This document shows, piece after piece, positions 9,900-18,361 of a stretch of DNA of 64,000 nucleotides. Under the pieces are notes generated by a model. That model was not told the DNA's origin. It did not search any database and was given only the letters and a program-made list of their open reading frames with translations. Position numbers and translations under genes: made by a program. Position 1 is the stretch's first letter. The number at the start of each line of letters is the position of its first letter. This stretch comes from Herpetosiphon sp042688385 (GTDB lineage: Bacteria; Chloroflexota; Chloroflexia; Chloroflexales; Herpetosiphonaceae): NCBI RefSeq assembly GCF_042688385.1, contig NZ_JBHUPY010000008.1:35245-99244 (forward strand), given 5' to 3'.

Positions 9900-9919
9900 C
9901 ATTGCGTCGATCACGCCAG

Positions 9920-10501
9920 TTATTTGGCAAACAAGGCTTGTTCGGTCAGGTCGCATAACAAGTGGCCAACGAGCATCGAAATTTCTTGCACCAGATAGGG
10001 CAATTTGAATGGCACAACCAAGGCATGGTCGCACAATGGCAGAATCTTGCCGCCATCGCCACCAAGCAAGGCCAGCACAGGGTTGCCCAACTCGCGGGCC
10101 ACTTCAGCAGCCTTGATCACATTGGCCGAGTTGCCACTGGTGGTCAAACAAACCAGCACATCGCCTGGGTTCATATGAGCTTGGACTTGGCGCGAAAAGA
10201 CTTGATCGTAGCCATAGTCGTTGCCGACGGCGGTTAAGGTCGAGGTATCAGTGTGCAACGCCAGCGCCGGAATTGGGCGACGGTCGATCAAATAGCGCCC
10301 GACAAATTCGGCGGCCAAGTGTTGAGCATCGGCGGCACTGCCACCATTACCACAAAAAATAGCCTTATGGCCTTGTTGATAGCATGCGATCAACACATTG
10401 GCCATGGCATTAATCGTTGCTGATTGTTCGGCCAAGACCTGCTCGGCCATCGCAATATGTTCACGAAAACTTTTTTCAATATAGGCGCTGTAATCAGCCA
10501 C
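9920..10501 (-). CDS. gmhA: Phosphoheptose isomerase (sedoheptulose-7-phosphate isomerase)
   Basis: This SIS-domain protein of 193 residues converts sedoheptulose 7-phosphate to D-glycero-D-manno-heptose 7-phosphate, the first step to nucleotide-heptose. The diagnostic segment is FCGNGGSAADAQHLAAEFVGRY, followed by the LTTSGNSANVI phosphate-binding loop. The GTG at 10501 is chosen because AAGGAG lies 8 nt upstream and it gives the usual GmhA length; upstream extension is possible but lacks support. gmhB follows after a terminator hairpin. No hldE or nucleotidyltransferase gene is in the window. Confidence 0.9.
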   Translation of the reverse strand: MADYSAYIEKSFREHIAMAEQVLAEQSATINAMANVLIACYQQGHKAIFCGNGGSAADAQHLAAEFVGRYLIDRRPIPALALHTDTSTLTAVGNDYGYDQVFSRQVQAHMNPGDVLVCLTTSGNSANVIKAAEVARELGNPVLALLGGDGGKILPLCDHALVVPFKLPYLVQEISMLVGHLLCDLTEQALFAK

Positions 10502-10589
10502 GGATGCGACTCCTTTGATTTTAAAGCTCAAATACGCCAAGCATACCACAAAACCTTGCCCAGCGCAGATCAGCCAAAACAGAGGATTG

Positions 10590-11660
10590 TTAGAATGATT
10601 GTCCGTAGAAGCAAAGTGCGACTAAGGCTAGCACAATGAAAACCGCAGCAAAAACAATAAAGCGCGTTAATGGATCTTCCATGTCGGTCGTTTCTTGGTA
10701 GGTCATCTGTTGTGGTGCTATTTGCGGTTGCAAGATTTGCTGGGCCGAAACTGCGGGCTTGGTGGCAGTTGGTAAGGCAATCGTTTGCACTGCTTGGCGT
10801 TGCACAATTGTTGGTTGGCCTGCGCTACTCAGCAGCGCTTGATTCTGGTAGCCCTGTTGCAATTGGCGCATTAATTGATCGATGCTAGCAGGCCGCTCGT
10901 GCGCAGCTAACGCCAATCCATTATGTAATGCTGCTGCTAAGCTCGGCGAAATTGCTAGATTCAATATATCAGCGCTGAGTAACGGATCAGGCTGGCCATT
11001 AATCAGACTACTAGCGCGAGTAAGCGCATCTGCTGGCTCGCAATTGGTGAGCAAATGATAGAGCGTGGCGGCAAAACTATAGACATCGCTGCGCTGATTG
11101 ACCGGGCTAGTGGCTTGAATTTGCTCCAAAGCGGCATAGGCCAAGGTGTAGGCAACGACGCTTTGGGTTGAAGAAGCCCATTGCTTGGCTAAGCCAAAAT
11201 CGACCAACATCAATTGGCCTTCGGGTGTACGCAAAATATTTTGCGGCTTAATATCACGGTGAATCACGGGCGGCGTTTGATGATGCAAATAGCTGATTGC
11301 CGGAGCAAGTGCATTGGCCCACGCCAGTACCACATCTGGCTCGAACGCAGCACCGCGTTGGGCCAAAAGCGTGCCAAGATTCTCGCCCTCGATCAGATCC
11401 ATAATCAAAAAGGCAGCGTCACCAACCCGCTGCAAATCGTAGACGCGGGGTAGGGCTGGGTGGCGCAAGCGAGCCAATAATTGGGCTTCACGCTCCAAAT
11501 TGCTTTGAAAAACCGCATCTTGGCCGCGAAAATATTTAATGGCCAACTGATGTTTGAGCTGTTGATCGAAGGCTGCATAGACCGTGCCCATACCACCTTG
11601 GCCAATTAAGCGCAAAATTTGATAGCGCCCAAGCAAGATTGAACCAACACCTAAACTCAT
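10590..11660 (-). CDS. Ser/Thr protein kinase with C-terminal membrane anchor
   Basis: This is a Hanks-type kinase of 356 residues. The Gly loop is IGQGGMGTVYAAFD, the catalytic Lys is in LAIKYF, the catalytic loop is HRDIKPQNIL, and the metal-binding DFG is in LVDFGLAKQ; all catalytic residues are present. A Gln-rich linker (about 270-325) leads to one hydrophobic helix at about 332-350, and almost nothing follows it. The kinase is therefore tail-anchored on the inner face and has no PASTA or other outer sensor domain. It starts 9 bases after a paralogous kinase and has a GGAG ribosome site. Confidence 0.92.
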   Translation of the reverse strand: MSLGVGSILLGRYQILRLIGQGGMGTVYAAFDQQLKHQLAIKYFRGQDAVFQSNLEREAQLLARLRHPALPRVYDLQRVGDAAFLIMDLIEGENLGTLLAQRGAAFEPDVVLAWANALAPAISYLHHQTPPVIHRDIKPQNILRTPEGQLMLVDFGLAKQWASSTQSVVAYTLAYAALEQIQATSPVNQRSDVYSFAATLYHLLTNCEPADALTRASSLINGQPDPLLSADILNLAISPSLAAALHNGLALAAHERPASIDQLMRQLQQGYQNQALLSSAGQPTIVQRQAVQTIALPTATKPAVSAQQILQPQIAPQQMTYQETTDMEDPLTRFIVFAAVFIVLALVALCFYGQSF

Positions 11661-11669
11661 ATCTGCTCC

Positions 11670-12917
11670 CTAGCCAAAAAATTGACAAGACCCTAAAACG
11701 ATAATTACCAAAAGAAAAAAGATGACGTTCATGACCTGATTAGGGCTAATCACATCGTCATCATCATCAAGTGCCGAGCTGATTCTGCTTTTGGTTGCCT
11801 CTTGGGCAATCATCCATTGTGGATTATTGATTGGGCTAAATGGCTTTGGATCTGCTCTATCTTGATACAGCTGCTCGTAGTTGGGCATACTCCACTGGGC
11901 GCGGTTCATCTGCTCAGCCGCACTCCAGCGTGAGATCGAGCGGCGTGGGCGGGGTGGAGCAGCCGGAGTTGAGGCTGGTGCAGGCCGTGGCTCGAAACGG
12001 CGTGGCGGCGCATAACTCACGCCATCGGGCAATTGAGCATCGACTCGAAGCGTTGGCTGGCCAGCGCTCGTGGCTACAACCATAGGCACGCTGACCGTGG
12101 CGGTTTGCGCTGCTTGCAACAAATTCACCACATCACGAATACTCGCTGGCCGTTCGTGGGCACGCAAGGCCAAACAATCCAGCAGTACCCGATCCAGCGC
12201 TGAGTTGACCGCGCTATTGAGGCTGCTCGGCACGGGCAAGGGATCAGGGTTGGCATAAATTTGGGCGCTGGCCCGCGTCAGGGCATCCACTGGCTCGCGA
12301 TTGGTCAGCAAATGATAGAGCGTCGCGCCAAATCCATAGACATCGCTGCGCTGATCGAGCGTGGTCGTGCCTTGAATTTGCTCCAACGACGCATACGGCA
12401 GGGTGTAGGCAATCACGCTTTGCTGACCAGTTGACCATTGCTTGGCCAAACCAAAATCTAGCAAAATCAACTTACCAGCGGGCGTGCGCATCACATTATG
12501 CGGCTTGATGTCGCGGTGAATCACGGGCGGCGTTTGTTGATGCAAGTAGCTGAGTGGCTCGGCTAAGGTTGCCGCCCACGCCACCACCGTTGCTGGCTCG
12601 AAGCCGCTGCCACGTTGGGTTAGCAACGTGCCGAGGGTGTCGCCCTCGATCAAATCCATAATCAAATAGGCATCGTCGTGCTCGCGGCGAATATCATAGA
12701 CGCGGGGCAAGGCGGGGTGCTGCAAGCGCGCCAAAATCTGAGCTTCGCGGTCGAGGTTGGCATGCAAGGCAGGATCGGAATTGCGAAAGTGTTTGATCGC
12801 CACCGGCGTATTCAATTGGCGATCAAAGGCTGCATAGACCGCGCTCATACCGCCTTGGCCGATGGCCCGCACGATATGATAACGCCCCAACAATTCGGTT
12901 CCTGCTTGTAACAACAT
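11670..12917 (-). CDS. Ser/Thr protein kinase with C-terminal membrane anchor (paralogue)
   Basis: This 415-residue Hanks-type kinase is a close paralogue of the next gene downstream: it shares IGQGGM, AIKHF, HRDIKPHNVMRTPAGKLILLDFGLAKQW and the segment around DQRSDVYGFGATLYHLLTNREP. Residues of about 290-390 are a Pro/Arg-rich linker, and residues 396-411 form the only membrane helix, at the very C-terminus. It lies between the glycosyltransferase (2-base gap) and the second kinase (9-base gap), which points to one operon. The pair probably arose by tandem duplication; the substrates are unknown. Confidence 0.92.
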   Translation of the reverse strand: MLLQAGTELLGRYHIVRAIGQGGMSAVYAAFDRQLNTPVAIKHFRNSDPALHANLDREAQILARLQHPALPRVYDIRREHDDAYLIMDLIEGDTLGTLLTQRGSGFEPATVVAWAATLAEPLSYLHQQTPPVIHRDIKPHNVMRTPAGKLILLDFGLAKQWSTGQQSVIAYTLPYASLEQIQGTTTLDQRSDVYGFGATLYHLLTNREPVDALTRASAQIYANPDPLPVPSSLNSAVNSALDRVLLDCLALRAHERPASIRDVVNLLQAAQTATVSVPMVVATSAGQPTLRVDAQLPDGVSYAPPRRFEPRPAPASTPAAPPRPRRSISRWSAAEQMNRAQWSMPNYEQLYQDRADPKPFSPINNPQWMIAQEATKSRISSALDDDDDVISPNQVMNVIFFLLVIIVLGSCQFFG

Positions 12918-12919
12918 AC

Positions 12920-14026
12920 CTAACTCACAATCTCGTTATAGAGTGCTTCAATCTGATCGAGCATACGCTGCGGACTGAAGGTGCTGCTTGCTCGTTGGCG
13001 GCCATTGGCCCCAAATTGCGCGCGCAAGGCTGGATTTTCCAACAGCACATTGATCGCACGGGCAAGCGCCGCAGGGTCGGCTGGCGGCACAACAAAGCCA
13101 GTTTCGCCGTGGGCATTGACAAAGCTTGTGCCAGTGCCCAATTCAGTGCTGACGATTGGAATGCCCGCTGCCAATGCCTCAAGTTGCACAATTCCAAATG
13201 CTTCTGCTCGTAAATGGGATGGTAGCACAAATACATCGGCAGCGGCATAGTAATTTGGTAAGGCTTCATCCGGGACTTCGCCAGCCCATACAATACGTTC
13301 GCTAATCCCCAAGCGTTGCGCCAAATCGCGCAGCCGTGGCTCTTCGGGGCCAATACCCACCAAAACCAACGTGGCATGCGGAATTTTTGGCAGGGCCTCA
13401 AGCAGATAGTGCAAGCCTTTGTAATGGCGAAAACGCCCAACAAACAACAGCATGGGCGCGCCAACCTGCACACGCAAAGCTTGAATTGCCGCATGATCAA
13501 GTTGATTAAAGCGCTCGGTATCGACGCTCAACGGAATAACCCGACATTTGGCAGCGTGCGGTGCAAGCCATGGCGAAGTCTGAATATACTGCGGGCTGGC
13601 AGCAATAATTCGATCGGCGGCGTTCAAGGTGCGGGTCAGCAATGGCCGGTAGAGTTGCAATAAACGGCGCTGGCGCACAATATCGCTCTGATAGGTAATG
13701 ACCAATTTGGCCTTGCCCCGCCGCAGCCAATAGAGCAAATCGCCAGGCGGGAAGGGATGGTGCAAATGGATAATATCGGCGGGCACGCGCCAGCTCAGCG
13801 GCAGGCTCATTGGGCTAATTGGGGTTGAGGCTTTGCGCAACCATTGGGCTGCTTTGATCACCGCCACACCATTGCGGCGCTCAATCTCGGTTTTAGGATA
13901 GGTGTTGCTGACCGCCACCGTAACTTGATGGCCGCGCTCGGCCAAGCCCTCGGCAACCACCCGAATATGGTTTTCCATCCCACCAAGCACCGGAAAATAA
14001 TCTTTATACACGTGAAGAATATGCAT
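12920..14026 (-). CDS. Glycosyltransferase family 4 (GT-B fold)
   Basis: This 368-residue GT4 enzyme transfers a sugar from a nucleotide donor to a lipid or glycan acceptor on the cytoplasmic side. The acceptor-side start is HVYKDYFPVLGGMENHIRVVAEGLAERGH. LFVGRFRHYKGLHYLLEA begins the donor-binding domain, and RAEAFGIVQLEALAAGIPIVS holds the EX7E signature. The ATG at 14026 is chosen because the open frame upstream only encodes intergenic repeat sequence. It heads an operon with two Ser/Thr kinases, so it may be regulated together with them. The exact glycan is unknown. Confidence 0.88.
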   Translation of the reverse strand: MHILHVYKDYFPVLGGMENHIRVVAEGLAERGHQVTVAVSNTYPKTEIERRNGVAVIKAAQWLRKASTPISPMSLPLSWRVPADIIHLHHPFPPGDLLYWLRRGKAKLVITYQSDIVRQRRLLQLYRPLLTRTLNAADRIIAASPQYIQTSPWLAPHAAKCRVIPLSVDTERFNQLDHAAIQALRVQVGAPMLLFVGRFRHYKGLHYLLEALPKIPHATLVLVGIGPEEPRLRDLAQRLGISERIVWAGEVPDEALPNYYAAADVFVLPSHLRAEAFGIVQLEALAAGIPIVSTELGTGTSFVNAHGETGFVVPPADPAALARAINVLLENPALRAQFGANGRQRASSTFSPQRMLDQIEALYNEIVS

Positions 14027-14089
14027 GAATGTTTGTATGCTCTCGCTGAAAGAATCGCTATGAGCATTATAGAACATTGGGAAAAGGAT

Positions 14090-14450
14090 GAGTGATGAGG
14101 GATGAGGGATGAAGGCAAAAGGCAAAAGGCAAAAGGGATAAGGTGTCGGCGATCAGGGGCCGGGGGCCAGGTAGATGCTTGGTGATTGGCTAGCGGAACA
14201 TTGTTCGTGGAATTCGTGTAATTCGTGGCTAAAAATTTAACGCAGCGGCGCAGAGAAAGCAAGGCTATTGGCTTTTGGCTATCGGAGCATTCTTCGGGGA
14301 ATTCATACAATTTGTGGCGAAAAAACTTAACCTTCGTGCGCTTCGTGTCCTTCGTGGATCAGCATTTAACGCAGACGCGCAGAGAACGAAAGGATGAAGG
14401 ATGAAGCTTAATCATTCGTGTAATTCGGGCAATGCGTGGCCAAAAAACTT
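14090..14450. repeat. Intergenic gap filled with degenerate short repeats
   Basis: The 490-base gap 14027-14517 contains no credible gene. It holds GGATGAGGGATGAAGG units (about 14086-14112), two TTTAACGCAGNNGCGCAGAGAA units (about 14236 and 14365), two copies of an ATTCGTGTAATTCGTGGC-like unit (about 14212 and 14412), and CTTCGTGTCCTTCGTGG (about 14340-14357). The same units recur in other gaps of this window, often in the opposite orientation. Confidence 0.75.
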
Positions 14451-14517
14451 CTATCCTCTATGCTCTTTTATTGCGTGGATGCCAGTAAAAACCAACATCC
14501 ACGCAGCAGAGTATGAT

Positions 14518-15282
14518 TTATTCGGGGATGATAAATTCTTGGCCAACGTGAATCACATCGGGGTTGGGAATACGGTCGCGATTGGCTTGATAAATCCGTT
14601 TCCACTGCATTTCATCGCCATAGAAGCGTTGGGCGATGGCGCGCATGGTATCGCCAGAGCGCACCGTATAGGTTCGTTGAGCTGGCAGTGGCGTGCTAGC
14701 ATCGGGAATCACAAACTCTTGGCCGACGCTAATCACATCGGGGTTATTGCCGATAATTGCCTTGTTGGCCTCATAAATGCGTCGCCATTGGGCTGGATCG
14801 CCATAAAAACGGCCTGAGATTTTGCCCAACGTATCGCCACCTTGAACGGTATAGCGTTGTTCGGCCTTGGCGGCTTCAGCTTTGGCGGCCTCTGCTTTAG
14901 CGGCTTCTTCGGCCTTGGCGGCTTCAGCTTTGGCTGCTTCAGCCTTAGCGGCTTCTTCGGCTTTGGCAGTTTCTTGGGCTTTACGCACGGCCTCGGCAAG
15001 TGCGTTACTGGTGGCAGCGGTTTGGGTATCGGCCTTTTCGCGGGCCTCTTGCGCTTCTTTAATTGCATTCATCGCACTGGATACTGACGATGAAGCTGCA
15101 TCTTCTTGCTTCTCGTGCAGATCATTCAAACGCTCACGGATTTGACCAATTACATTCCCTGGCGCAGGTGCAGCAGGTTTGGCTTCCGCTTCGGCTTCAG
15201 CACGTTCGCGACTTTGGTCAATCGCATCCTTCATCTGATCAGCCAAATTACCAAAAAAACCTTTTTTTTCCTTGTCGGCCAT
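14518..15282 (-). CDS. LysM-domain protein with Ala/Glu/Lys-rich helical region
   Basis: The 254-residue protein has no signal peptide. Its N-terminal part is charged. Residues of about 85-143 are low-complexity AKAEAAKAEEAAKAE-type repeats that should form one long helix. Two LysM domains follow (about 145-193 and 203-253), each with the YTV.GDT...IA.RFYGD..QW.RIY.AN pattern and a GQEFVIP/GQEFIIP end. LysM usually binds peptidoglycan or chitin-like glycans, but without export signals this version resembles the cytoplasmic LysM proteins related to YgaU. The start has AAGGAG 7 nt upstream. It is divergent from the PspA gene, and a shared stress response is a reasonable guess. Confidence 0.85.
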   Translation of the reverse strand: MADKEKKGFFGNLADQMKDAIDQSRERAEAEAEAKPAAPAPGNVIGQIRERLNDLHEKQEDAASSSVSSAMNAIKEAQEAREKADTQTAATSNALAEAVRKAQETAKAEEAAKAEAAKAEAAKAEEAAKAEAAKAEAAKAEQRYTVQGGDTLGKISGRFYGDPAQWRRIYEANKAIIGNNPDVISVGQEFVIPDASTPLPAQRTYTVRSGDTMRAIAQRFYGDEMQWKRIYQANRDRIPNPDVIHVGQEFIIPE

Positions 15283-15328
15283 AGTTCAACTCCTTTAGCA
15301 AGCGATTGTAACCTAGGCATGTATAAGC

Positions 15329-15356
15329 ATTATAGATGCCAACGAGCACAATGCAA
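15329..15356 (-). promoter_or_regulatory. Sigma-70-like promoter of the LysM gene
   Basis: On the minus strand TTGCAT (15356-15351) and TATAAT (15334-15329) are separated by 16 bases, about 47 bases before the start codon. Confidence 0.6.
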
Positions 15357-15366
15357 TGGTACATCC

Positions 15367-15396
15367 TTGCATTTGCTCTTGCAGATACGGTATGCT
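15367..15396 (+). promoter_or_regulatory. Possible promoter of the PspA gene
   Basis: TTGCAT (15367-15372) and TATGCT (15391-15396) are separated by 18 bases in the divergent region. The match is moderate. Confidence 0.4.
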
Positions 15397-15457
15397 TAAG
15401 CAACATTCCGAGCAGTGACACGTACTATGCAACAGTAGTCAGTAGGAGCATTACACA

Positions 15458-16117
15458 ATGTGGACACGCATCAAAACAATTGTACGCGCTTGGTTGCACG
15501 CCTTGTTTGATCGGGCCGAGAACCCGGTGACCATGGCCGATGAATATATTCGCCAGCTTGAAGCTCAATATGGCGAAGCCAAACGAGCAACTGCCATGGC
15601 CATGGCCCAAGCAACCCGCATGGAGCAAAAGCGCGACGAGAATCGCAAACAAGCTGATGATTGGGAACGCAAAGCCACCAATGCCCTCGAACGCAACGAC
15701 GAACAGTTGGCGCGTGCAGCATTGGAACGCAAGCGCCATTTTAGCGCCGCTGCCAGCGAATATGCGACCCAATCGGAAACCCAAAGCGCGCAAGTTAAGG
15801 ATTTTCGCAATGCAATTGCCCGCTTGGAACAGCAAATTGGTGAGGCTCGCGCCAAACGCGATTTGATCAAAGCCAAAACCAGCCGCGCCAATTCGCAAGA
15901 AGCCGCCACCAGGGCACTGCAAAATATGCAAGGCTCAGGCGAATTAGGCGATCGCTTGGGCGCAATGGAAGAACGGATCGACGATCGCTTGTACAAAGCC
16001 GAGGCAATGGCCAAATTGGAGAGCAATTCGCTGGAAAATAAATTCCGCGATTTGGAGCAAGAAACCTCGCTCGAAGCCGAATTGGCTGCGCTCAAGGCCA
16101 AAGTTAATCAAAGCTAA
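15458..16117 (+). CDS. PspA/IM30 (Vipp1) family protein
   Basis: The 219-residue product is almost entirely coiled coil. It starts with an amphipathic helix (MWTRIKTIVRAWLHALFDRAENP) typical of PspA/Vipp1 proteins, which bind stressed membranes and form ESCRT-III-like assemblies. The segment PVTMADEYIRQLEAQYGEAK is the family's conserved first hairpin. The length is normal (PspA is about 220). No pspF, pspB or pspC lies nearby, but a LysM protein gene is divergent. AGGAG lies 9 nt before the ATG. Confidence 0.9.
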   Translation: MWTRIKTIVRAWLHALFDRAENPVTMADEYIRQLEAQYGEAKRATAMAMAQATRMEQKRDENRKQADDWERKATNALERNDEQLARAALERKRHFSAAASEYATQSETQSAQVKDFRNAIARLEQQIGEARAKRDLIKAKTSRANSQEAATRALQNMQGSGELGDRLGAMEERIDDRLYKAEAMAKLESNSLENKFRDLEQETSLEAELAALKAKVNQS

Positions 16118-16130
16118 TTGTGTTTGTAGC

Positions 16131-16165
16131 AAGCCCGCTGTTTGATAAAGCTAGCGGGCTTTATT
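16131..16165 (+). terminator. Intrinsic terminator after the PspA gene
   Basis: A 9-bp stem (aagcccgct 16131-16139 with agcgggctt 16153-16161) precedes TTATT. It overlaps the stop codon of the convergent ATPase gene. Confidence 0.75.
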
Positions 16166-17759
16166 GCGTACCAGCCAGCACATCAGCAACGCTCAGCCAG
16201 CCAAATTTGGGAAATAATTTGCCAACTTGGGTTGAAAATAGCAGCGAATCGCCCAACACCACTTGCGGCGTGCCCTCAACCACGACTTCGCCCTCGCCCA
16301 ATAAAACTACCCGCTGCGCACACAACGCCACAAATTCGACATCGTGAGTTACAACGATAATCCCATGCTGTTCGCTAGCTAAGGCTTGCAGAAAGGTAGC
16401 AAGCTGCTGCTTGGCGGCATAATCCAAGCCTCTGGTTGGCTCATCGAGCAAGAGAATTTGCGGCTTGGCAACCACAATCGCGGCAAACGCAGCCCGTTGG
16501 GCCTCGCCACCAGAAAGATCACGCGGATGACGATCACGCAGATGCTGCAAATTCAAGCGTTGCAAAGTTTGTTCAATTTGGCTTTGATCAATTGCCTGGC
16601 CATGATTTTTGAGCGTCCACGCTAGCTCTTGCTCTAAACTGGGGTGAAACAAGATGTCGCTGGGGTTTTGCGGCACAAAGCCAATCTGCTGGGCCAATTG
16701 CTCAACCGCACGATTGGCAATTGGTTGTTGCTGCAACAACACGCGGCCTTTGGTTGGTTGTTGCAAGCCGACCAAATGGCGCAACAAGGTGGTTTTGCCC
16801 GAACCATTGCGGCCCATAATCGCCAGAATTTCGCCAGCATGCAGGCGCAGATTGACATCCTGCAAGGCTGGTTGCTCAGCATAACGAGCATCCAAGGCTT
16901 CGGCGCGTAACAATTCAGCACCCAAAGTTGGGTCTATTGGCAATTTTGGTTCGGCACTAATTGGCTGTTGGCGCACAGCAGCGCGGCCTTGTTTGATGGT
17001 CAATGGCAACGGTTGCCAGTTGAAATGACGGGCAACTTCGACTAACGGCGGCGCAAATGGCATCTGAGCCAGAACAGTGCGCGGCACATCAGCCAGCGCA
17101 ATCTTGCCAGCATGCATCCACACAATCCGATCGACATATTGCACCACCCGTTCTAAGCGATGCTCGGAAAGCACGATCGTCAGGCCCAAATCGGCGTTGA
17201 GCTTTTGCAAGGCGGTCAGCACTTCTTCAGCAGTGTGGGGGTCAAGCTGCGAGGTTGGTTCATCGAGAACTAAGATCTGGGGCTGAACGGTTAAGGCGGC
17301 GGCAATCGCGACCCGTTGGCGCTCGCCACCAGAGAGGCTGGCCAAAGAGCGATGGCGCAAATGAGCAATTTCAAGTTGATCGAGGGCTTCTTCAATCCGG
17401 CGGCGCATGGTTGCTTGGGGCAAGCCAGCATTTTCCATGGCAAACGCCAATTCATCCTCGACAATATCGACCACAAATTGAGCATCTGGGTCTTGAAAGA
17501 CAAAGCCAACGGATTCAGCCAAATCGCGCGGCGTAAAATGACGAGTATCGCGGCCACAAACGGTTAATTGCCCTTGCCATGTGCCGCCATGAAAATGTGG
17601 AATTAGGCCATTGATAGCGCGCAGTAAACTTGATTTGCCGCTGCCCGACGCACCACAGACCAGCACAAATTCGCCTTCGGCGATCTGCAACGTACAACGA
17701 TCAAGCGCTGCACTTGTGGCTTGGGGATAAAAATAGCGTACCTGTTGAAAATCAATCAC
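16161..17759 (-). CDS. Fused double ATPase of an ECF-type (EcfA-EcfA') transporter
   Basis: The 532-residue protein carries two complete ABC ATPase domains of the energy-coupling-factor type. The first has Walker A GASGSGKSS, a DPDAQFVVDIVEDELAF Q-loop segment, signature LSGGERQ and Walker B ILVLDEPTSQLD. The second has GRNGSGKTT, QNPSDILFHPSLEQELAW, LSGGEAQ and ILLLDEPTRGLD. In ECF importers these power uptake of a vitamin or metal together with an EcfT and a substrate-binding S subunit. Neither is next to this gene, so the partners must be elsewhere. The start is a GTG with a weak ribosome site, 17 bases after the preceding small gene. Confidence 0.9.
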   Translation of the reverse strand: MIDFQQVRYFYPQATSAALDRCTLQIAEGEFVLVCGASGSGKSSLLRAINGLIPHFHGGTWQGQLTVCGRDTRHFTPRDLAESVGFVFQDPDAQFVVDIVEDELAFAMENAGLPQATMRRRIEEALDQLEIAHLRHRSLASLSGGERQRVAIAAALTVQPQILVLDEPTSQLDPHTAEEVLTALQKLNADLGLTIVLSEHRLERVVQYVDRIVWMHAGKIALADVPRTVLAQMPFAPPLVEVARHFNWQPLPLTIKQGRAAVRQQPISAEPKLPIDPTLGAELLRAEALDARYAEQPALQDVNLRLHAGEILAIMGRNGSGKTTLLRHLVGLQQPTKGRVLLQQQPIANRAVEQLAQQIGFVPQNPSDILFHPSLEQELAWTLKNHGQAIDQSQIEQTLQRLNLQHLRDRHPRDLSGGEAQRAAFAAIVVAKPQILLLDEPTRGLDYAAKQQLATFLQALASEQHGIIVVTHDVEFVALCAQRVVLLGEGEVVVEGTPQVVLGDSLLFSTQVGKLFPKFGWLSVADVLAGTQ

Positions 17760-17776
17760 GCAGCGCTCAATCCAGT

Positions 17777-18028
17777 TTATTCTTTATCACGATAGCGATC
17801 AACCACGGTTGGCGTTTCTCGGCCACTCAGCACATTCACAATATCGTAATCGCGCTGGCGATTGGCAATATCGTCGTTATAGCGCTTGACCTTGCGATCA
17901 AATTCGTCGTGCTCCCAATTGCGCTGGGTCTCGTTATCCCAACGACGGCGCAAATAAATTGGCCCGACGATCAGAATCAAGCCACCAACGATCATTGTTA
18001 GGGTCAAGCCAATCATAAATCCATTCAT
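17777..18028 (-). CDS. Small single-pass membrane protein, unknown function
   Basis: I do not recognise this 83-residue protein. It has one hydrophobic helix at residues of about 4-24 followed by a strongly charged tail (YLRRRWDNETQRNWEHDEFDRKVKRYND), which should lie in the cytoplasm. The start is well supported by AGGAGG about 8 nt upstream. It precedes the ECF ATPase gene by 17 bases and is probably cotranscribed. It does not resemble an EcfT or S component. Confidence 0.7.
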   Translation of the reverse strand: MNGFMIGLTLTMIVGGLILIVGPIYLRRRWDNETQRNWEHDEFDRKVKRYNDDIANRQRDYDIVNVLSGRETPTVVDRYRDKE

Positions 18029-18065
18029 GGGTACGACCTCCTGGCTTGAATTATACCATTATGAT

Positions 18066-18361
18066 CGAGGGGGCTAGGGTTTGATCCACGAAGGACACGA
18101 AGGAACACGAAGGAGTAAAACCGCGAAGGACACGAAAATCGCGAAGGTTTCTCTTTCCAAAGTATTACGCTTCATCCCTCATCCCTCATCCCTCGCTACT
18201 CTGCGCCTCCGCGTTAAATATGTGATCTATGAAACGCTTTTAGCCACAGATTGGCACAGATTTTTGGGATTATGTTCGTGCCAGCCCAATGCCCATAGCC
18301 CGATCCTCAGCCCCCGCCCCCTGATCGCCAAACGCTATGTTCTATGTTCTATGTTCTATCA
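18066..18361. repeat. Intergenic gap with degenerate repeats
   Basis: The gap 18029-18361 holds ATCCACGAAGGACACGAAGG and shorter variants (about 18080-18150), CATCCCTCATCCCTC units (about 18172-18193), CTCTGCGCCTCCGCGTTAAAT (about 18200-18220) and a CTATGTTCTATGTTCTAT triplication (about 18338-18360). No gene is visible. Confidence 0.75.

Noticed and set aside
13858..14310. A 150-residue minus-strand frame overlapping the glycosyltransferase start
   Set aside because: It is built mostly of intergenic repeat units and lacks a ribosome site.
14867..15145. Plus-strand frame rich in AASALAAS repeats
   Set aside because: It is the reverse strand of the AKAEAAKAE helical repeats of the LysM gene.
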